DNA from: Candidatus Opimibacter iunctus
GTDB lineage: Bacteria; Bacteroidota; Bacteroidia; Chitinophagales; Saprospiraceae
DNA: 64,000 nucleotides
Direction: 5' to 3'
Assembly: GCA_016716665.1 (NCBI GenBank)
Contig: JADJVH010000010.1
Location: 62,001-126,000, forward strand
The notes beneath the pieces were generated by a model, which saw only the letters and a program-made list of their open reading frames with translations, was not told the origin of the DNA and did not search any database. Positions 60,246 to 64,000 of this stretch are shown here, piece by piece. The position numbers were made by a program, and so were the translations under genes. Numbering within the stretch: position 1 is the stretch's first letter; the number at the start of each line of letters is the position of its first letter.

Positions 60246-62480
60246 ATGAATAAGGAAAAACTAATCAAGGCGGTCAAAATCATCATCATCACTTTCCTGG
60301 TGTTGATGATCTCCCTGCTGGTTATGATGAAGTGGAAAAGCGATGTGATCATGGACAAGGTTATGGCTGCGATGCAGGACCAACTGATTGACTCCCTACA
60401 ATACACTGAGGCCGGCATGGACTGGTTTTCCTATTTCCCATCGACATCAATACATATCAGTGATCTTAAACTGGGCAGCGGGGCAACACCCTTGATCGCA
60501 AACGGGAGTGTCGATGTCGTGATCAGCCTTTTTCCGCTGCTGAAGGGTAATATCATTATCAATACCCTCAAGATTGAGAATTCAACCATCCATATCGCCC
60601 AAAAGAATGGACACTGGTCCTATGATGTCATGAAAAAATCAGATGCTGATGACGAAGGCAGTTTCAAGACCGAGGTACAGCGCCTCGTTTTCGAAAACTG
60701 TACGATCGCGTATGATGATGGCGATGCTTTCAAATTTAACCTGGCGATCAGCGAAGGTGTATTTAAAGGCGGAATGGAGGATGAAAAACTGGAAATGGAT
60801 ATCGATATGAACAGTTCCTTAAGTGACCTGGCCATGGACGGATACACCCAGCCTGAAGCTTTCCCTTCACTCCTTACAGGGCAATATACTTTTGACTTGA
60901 AGTCAGGCTTGCAGGAATACAAAGACTGGCGGATTGAAACGGATGCCATAGCGCTATCTGCACAAGGCACCATCCTCAGGGCTTCTGATCATGAAGCGAT
61001 CGATATGGATCTCACATGGGAAAAAGCAAATCCCGAATTGCTCAAGAAATGGCTGCCCGAAAAATTACAGAAAACATGGAATGAATATGCACTCTCAGGA
61101 GAAAGTGAAGGTGAAGCCAAAATTGATGGAAGATCCTCTTCCGATGAATCCCCACACATTGCGGCAACCGCAACGCTCAAAAATGGTGGCGTAGTGTTTG
61201 CCAAAAACAACGAGGAGATCAAGGGCCTGACCATCGATCTTAAATATGATAGCGGCAATGCAAAAACAAAGCAAAAGTCATCACTGGCTATCGCCCTTAA
61301 GAAAAGTGCAATCTTCGGCTCGTCGCTCGAAGGGCAAGTGGATATACAAAACCTGGACAACCCGATGTATGATGTGTCTCTCAACGGGTCACTCCCTGCA
61401 AGCCTCATAAATCTCGCATCAGTGTCCGGTCTGCATTTTGAAAAAGGGTCCTTTGATATCAACCATTTCGAATTAAAAGATTTTCGACCTGAATCTTCCT
61501 CTATGAGTTCGTTTCTCCAACATGGCACGATCACCTTCAAGGCCAGCGATCTCATTTTCTCTTATCAGGAAAATAAAATGGCTCTCCCCGATGGAACACT
61601 TGACTTGTCTGATGGCAAGCTCAATGTCGATCTGGATCAGTTTACCTGGAACAAAGCAACAGTCGATGATCTCAAGGGAAGTATAGTATCTCATGACAAT
61701 CAACTCGACTTCACGCTCGATGGGAAGCTGTGTGAAGGACAGGTGGAAACGAAAGGAACAGTCTCCGGCCTGAACCAACGTCCGGTCAGCAATGCTACGT
61801 GGAAAGTGACCGGAATAGAGATGAAACAATTGCTGGAGTCTTTCTCCAATTTCGATCAGACCTTTATCACTTCCGATAACCTGAAGGGGAAAGCAAATAT
61901 CTGGGCTGAGTCCACCATTCCGTTTGATGACCACTGGAACATGATCACTGAAAAAGTGATGGTCAAGAGTGCCCTTGATATCCGCGATGGCCAGCTCAAG
62001 GATATGAAGACGCTTGAAGACTTTGGCACCTACGTCCACCTCGATGATCTGCGTGATATCCGTTTCAATCAACTGCGCAACTACATGAAGATCGAAAACG
62101 GGACCGTCTATCTGCCCGTGATGTTCATCCAATCCAGCGCACTCAACATGAGCATCAGTGGTGAGCATACTTTTGATCAGAAGATACTCTACTATATCAA
62201 ACTCAACGCGGGCCAGGTAGCTGCTACCAAGCTCAAGAAAAATGATGTGAAGAGGGATTTTAAAAAGGCCAGCAAGAGCGGTTGGATCAATATGTACTTT
62301 GTCCTCAATGGCACCACCTCCAATGTCAAATACCAGCAGGAACGATCCTACGTCATCTCAGGCTTCGAATCCTCCACCGCCTTAAAGGAAGGTTTACGCA
62401 ACTACCTCGTGGAAAAATTTGGCTATGATGTCTATTGGATTGAGCCCAATGAGTGGGAAGACATACCGGAATATCAGTGA
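60246..62480 (+). CDS. AsmA family protein
   Basis: About 744 residues. An N-terminal membrane anchor (IIIITFLVLMISLLVMM, residues about 10-27) is followed by a long beta-rich body with repeated strands such as DLKLGSG, NIIINTLKIENSTIHI and LDGKLCEGQVETKGTVSG. This is the pattern of AsmA/TamB-like bridge proteins that help move lipids across the periplasm. The C-terminal part (residues about 600-700, with DDLRDIRFNQLRNYMKIENGTVYLPVMFIQSSALNMSISG) matches the AsmA C-terminal region. I chose the ATG at 60246 (MNKEKLIKAVK) because it places the anchor at the N-terminus; an upstream in-frame start at 60207 adds 13 residues. It converges on the 62509-63903 gene. Confidence 0.87.
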   Translation: MNKEKLIKAVKIIIITFLVLMISLLVMMKWKSDVIMDKVMAAMQDQLIDSLQYTEAGMDWFSYFPSTSIHISDLKLGSGATPLIANGSVDVVISLFPLLKGNIIINTLKIENSTIHIAQKNGHWSYDVMKKSDADDEGSFKTEVQRLVFENCTIAYDDGDAFKFNLAISEGVFKGGMEDEKLEMDIDMNSSLSDLAMDGYTQPEAFPSLLTGQYTFDLKSGLQEYKDWRIETDAIALSAQGTILRASDHEAIDMDLTWEKANPELLKKWLPEKLQKTWNEYALSGESEGEAKIDGRSSSDESPHIAATATLKNGGVVFAKNNEEIKGLTIDLKYDSGNAKTKQKSSLAIALKKSAIFGSSLEGQVDIQNLDNPMYDVSLNGSLPASLINLASVSGLHFEKGSFDINHFELKDFRPESSSMSSFLQHGTITFKASDLIFSYQENKMALPDGTLDLSDGKLNVDLDQFTWNKATVDDLKGSIVSHDNQLDFTLDGKLCEGQVETKGTVSGLNQRPVSNATWKVTGIEMKQLLESFSNFDQTFITSDNLKGKANIWAESTIPFDDHWNMITEKVMVKSALDIRDGQLKDMKTLEDFGTYVHLDDLRDIRFNQLRNYMKIENGTVYLPVMFIQSSALNMSISGEHTFDQKILYYIKLNAGQVAATKLKKNDVKRDFKKASKSGWINMYFVLNGTTSNVKYQQERSYVISGFESSTALKEGLRNYLVEKFGYDVYWIEPNEWEDIPEYQ

Positions 62481-62506
62481 TCGGTGATCAGTGATCGGTG
62501 ATCGGT
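62478..62506. repeat. Four tandem copies of a 7-base unit (TGATCRG) at the AsmA-family stop codon
   Basis: TGATCGG-TGATCAG-TGATCGG-TGATCGG-T. The first TGA is the stop codon of the upstream gene, and the run ends three bases before the stop of the convergent gene at 62509. It contains four GATC sites. It does not form an obvious terminator. Confidence 0.9.
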
Positions 62507-62508
62507 AT

Positions 62509-63903
62509 TTACTCCAGCACAATCATCTTCTTCACAGCAACACACTTTCCAGCCCTTATCTCCAGGAAAATCATTCCACGAGCCGCAAAGTCAGATGATT
62601 TCAAAATCAAGGACTGATATCCGGCACTTACATTTTCAGAAAAGGATTTTATTCTCTTCCCATTTACATGGGTGAGGGTATAGGTGACCTGATCTGACTG
62701 GGGCAGATAAAAGGAAACCCTTGTCTCATCCTTCCATGGATTGGGTGAACAGGAAAGAATAGCGAGTTCACCCCTGCTATCCGGACTATCCATCCTGAGT
62801 TCAGGAACAAAAGTCTGCTCACCATCCACATAAAGCTCTGCTTCAGTGATTGAGGAGTTGATCGAAAGCGAGTTGCTCAAATCCCCTGCCTCATGCGCTC
62901 GCAACTGGATAGTAAAGAGGACATCACCAGCAGAGAGGGCTACATTGTCTTCATCAAACCAACTCACGGTCATCTGGTCATTGAAGAGCGCATAGTCATC
63001 ATCTCCAATTGAAATGGCTCCTGGTAAAAGGCCTATGATCTCCATGCCATTCGCAGCCAGTGTAAATTGGAAACCAGTGAGTGCTTGGTCCGATGAAATG
63101 CGAATAGGTACTTTGATGATATCATCCACTTTATAGGATTGCGGGTCGGCGAGGAGGTTCATAGGCGCTAATGATTCTCTTGAATGGAGTTGTGCCAGAC
63201 CTGGATCAACAGAGTTGTTGATATCACCGATTTTGATTCCATAAAAATCACTATTGGGTGGAAGGCTGTCGGTAAAAGAAATGTCCTGGTTATTATTCCA
63301 TGGTTTTAAGGTGTCCTGTTTAACCACAAACCTCCAGCTCTTGTTGGAGGGAAATTCTGAATAAGTACCGAGGATGAGCTTGCGTATTTCGATAAGATCG
63401 ATTGCGCTGACATTTACCGAATTATTGGCATCAGCAGCAATGTACTGATCAGCGGCTGTGAATACCTCTTTACCCAGAAGATGTTTTTGAATACCAAGTA
63501 GATCTAATGTAGATACCCCATTCCTGTGCTTGTCATTTTTTTCAGGCACAATTATGGTCTCTTCACCTGTCAGGACTATATTAAATAAATACCTGCCATC
63601 CGATCCGGTAGTATCTGTCTGCAGGATACTTCCGTTCCTGTACAATGAAACTATGACCTTGTTTATTCCTTCATTGCCATGCACTGTTGTTATCCTTCCG
63701 GTAAGGGTTGTATCCAAATCCGTTTCATCTAATGTGTTTAGATTATTGGCAGGAATTAATTTACTCTCTTCCTGGGTATATAGACCATTCAGGTTATAAA
63801 AACCTTGAAGAAATTCCGGACCGTTGGTTTGGGAAAAGGATAGGATATAGCCTGAAAAGGAAATGATCAGGCATCCAATTACCTTTACGTAATGGTGGTT
63901 CAT
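62509..63903 (-). CDS. Minimal dockerin-cohesin-like T9SS protein
   Basis: 464 residues. A signal peptide (ending SGYILSFSQ) is followed by a short linker; a carboxypeptidase-regulatory/SdrD-B-like beta domain (about 65-115, TGRITTVHGNEGINKVIVSL); two dockerin-like repeats (HRNGVSTLDLLGIQKHLLG and ADANNSVNVSAIDLIEIRK); a linker with the shared NKSWRFV segment; a cohesin-like domain (about 245-370, YKVDDIIKVPIRIS onward); and a T9SS type A sorting domain (from SCSPNPWKDETRVSFYL, ending KKMIVLE). It corresponds to the last third of the family B stalk without the HYR part. Sequence identity to the giants is moderate, so it is an older relative, possibly a surface partner that binds them through cohesin-dockerin pairing (inference). 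Confidence 0.85.
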   Translation of the reverse strand: MNHHYVKVIGCLIISFSGYILSFSQTNGPEFLQGFYNLNGLYTQEESKLIPANNLNTLDETDLDTTLTGRITTVHGNEGINKVIVSLYRNGSILQTDTTGSDGRYLFNIVLTGEETIIVPEKNDKHRNGVSTLDLLGIQKHLLGKEVFTAADQYIAADANNSVNVSAIDLIEIRKLILGTYSEFPSNKSWRFVVKQDTLKPWNNNQDISFTDSLPPNSDFYGIKIGDINNSVDPGLAQLHSRESLAPMNLLADPQSYKVDDIIKVPIRISSDQALTGFQFTLAANGMEIIGLLPGAISIGDDDYALFNDQMTVSWFDEDNVALSAGDVLFTIQLRAHEAGDLSNSLSINSSITEAELYVDGEQTFVPELRMDSPDSRGELAILSCSPNPWKDETRVSFYLPQSDQVTYTLTHVNGKRIKSFSENVSAGYQSLILKSSDFAARGMIFLEIRAGKCVAVKKMIVLE

Positions 63904-64000
63904 GGGCGGATTATTTAGGTGCCGGATTTGACTCCGTCACGGTTAATAATCACTAAATATAACCTTTTAGATAAGAAAAAGAAAGGATCGCGCGCAGAGA

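Overview
The window looks like the chromosome of a Bacteroidota bacterium, most likely of the Saprospiria/Chitinophagia side. The reasons are six very large secreted genes (plus one short relative) ending in type IX secretion (T9SS) C-terminal sorting domains, SprB repeats, HYR repeats rich in DNC and CGN motifs, moderate G+C, and no consistent Shine-Dalgarno signal. No tRNA, rRNA, CRISPR array, integrase or transposase was seen. Most of the window is coded on the minus strand.

Left end (1-4254, minus): a glycerol operon in the order glpK, glpD, glpF, followed one base later by an exported RidA-like gene that runs off the window. glpD carries a one-base frameshift near 1587.

Giant surface proteins, family A (4255-17256, minus): a PPC-like/HYR protein (4309-9987) and a reprolysin-type metalloprotease with HYR repeats (10375-17256). 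They share a C-terminal half of about 1000 residues. Family B (17559-58369, minus): three giants of about 4226, 4550 and 2114 residues (17638-30318, 37115-50768 and 52025-58369) with different N-terminal heads and one shared stalk of about 1280 residues. The stalk carries HYR-like domains, two dockerin-like repeats, a cohesin-like domain and a T9SS signal. The stalks of the first two are nearly identical DNA over about 3.84 kb. The 37115-50768 gene is split by one extra C near 40038-40041. Two of the giants are each preceded, 62-67 bases upstream, by a small secreted protein gene (50836-51315 and 58432-58866). Each giant gene ends in its own rho-independent terminator, and several of these terminators are related in sequence.

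Island between two giants (30583-36954): a plus-strand operon of two tail-collar proteins, a Tat-signal protein, a PRMT-like methyltransferase and an Asp/Asn beta-hydroxylase-sulfotransferase fusion. It converges on a minus-strand operon of an LRR protein, a PKHD-type Fe(II)/2OG hydroxylase and a HEAGH zincin-like protein. No other phage genes are present. The gene content suggests a protein-modification pathway acting on exported collar proteins (inference).

Right end (59272-64000): a TauE/SafE permease, an AsmA-family protein, and a minimal dockerin-cohesin-T9SS protein that looks like the family B C-terminus on its own.

Most notable: (1) the swappable-head, shared-stalk surface protein family, with long near-identical direct repeats and domains nested inside HYR domains; (2) the collar/hydroxylase/sulfotransferase/methyltransferase island; (3) the small-secreted-protein plus giant pairs, with a shared 20-base word upstream.
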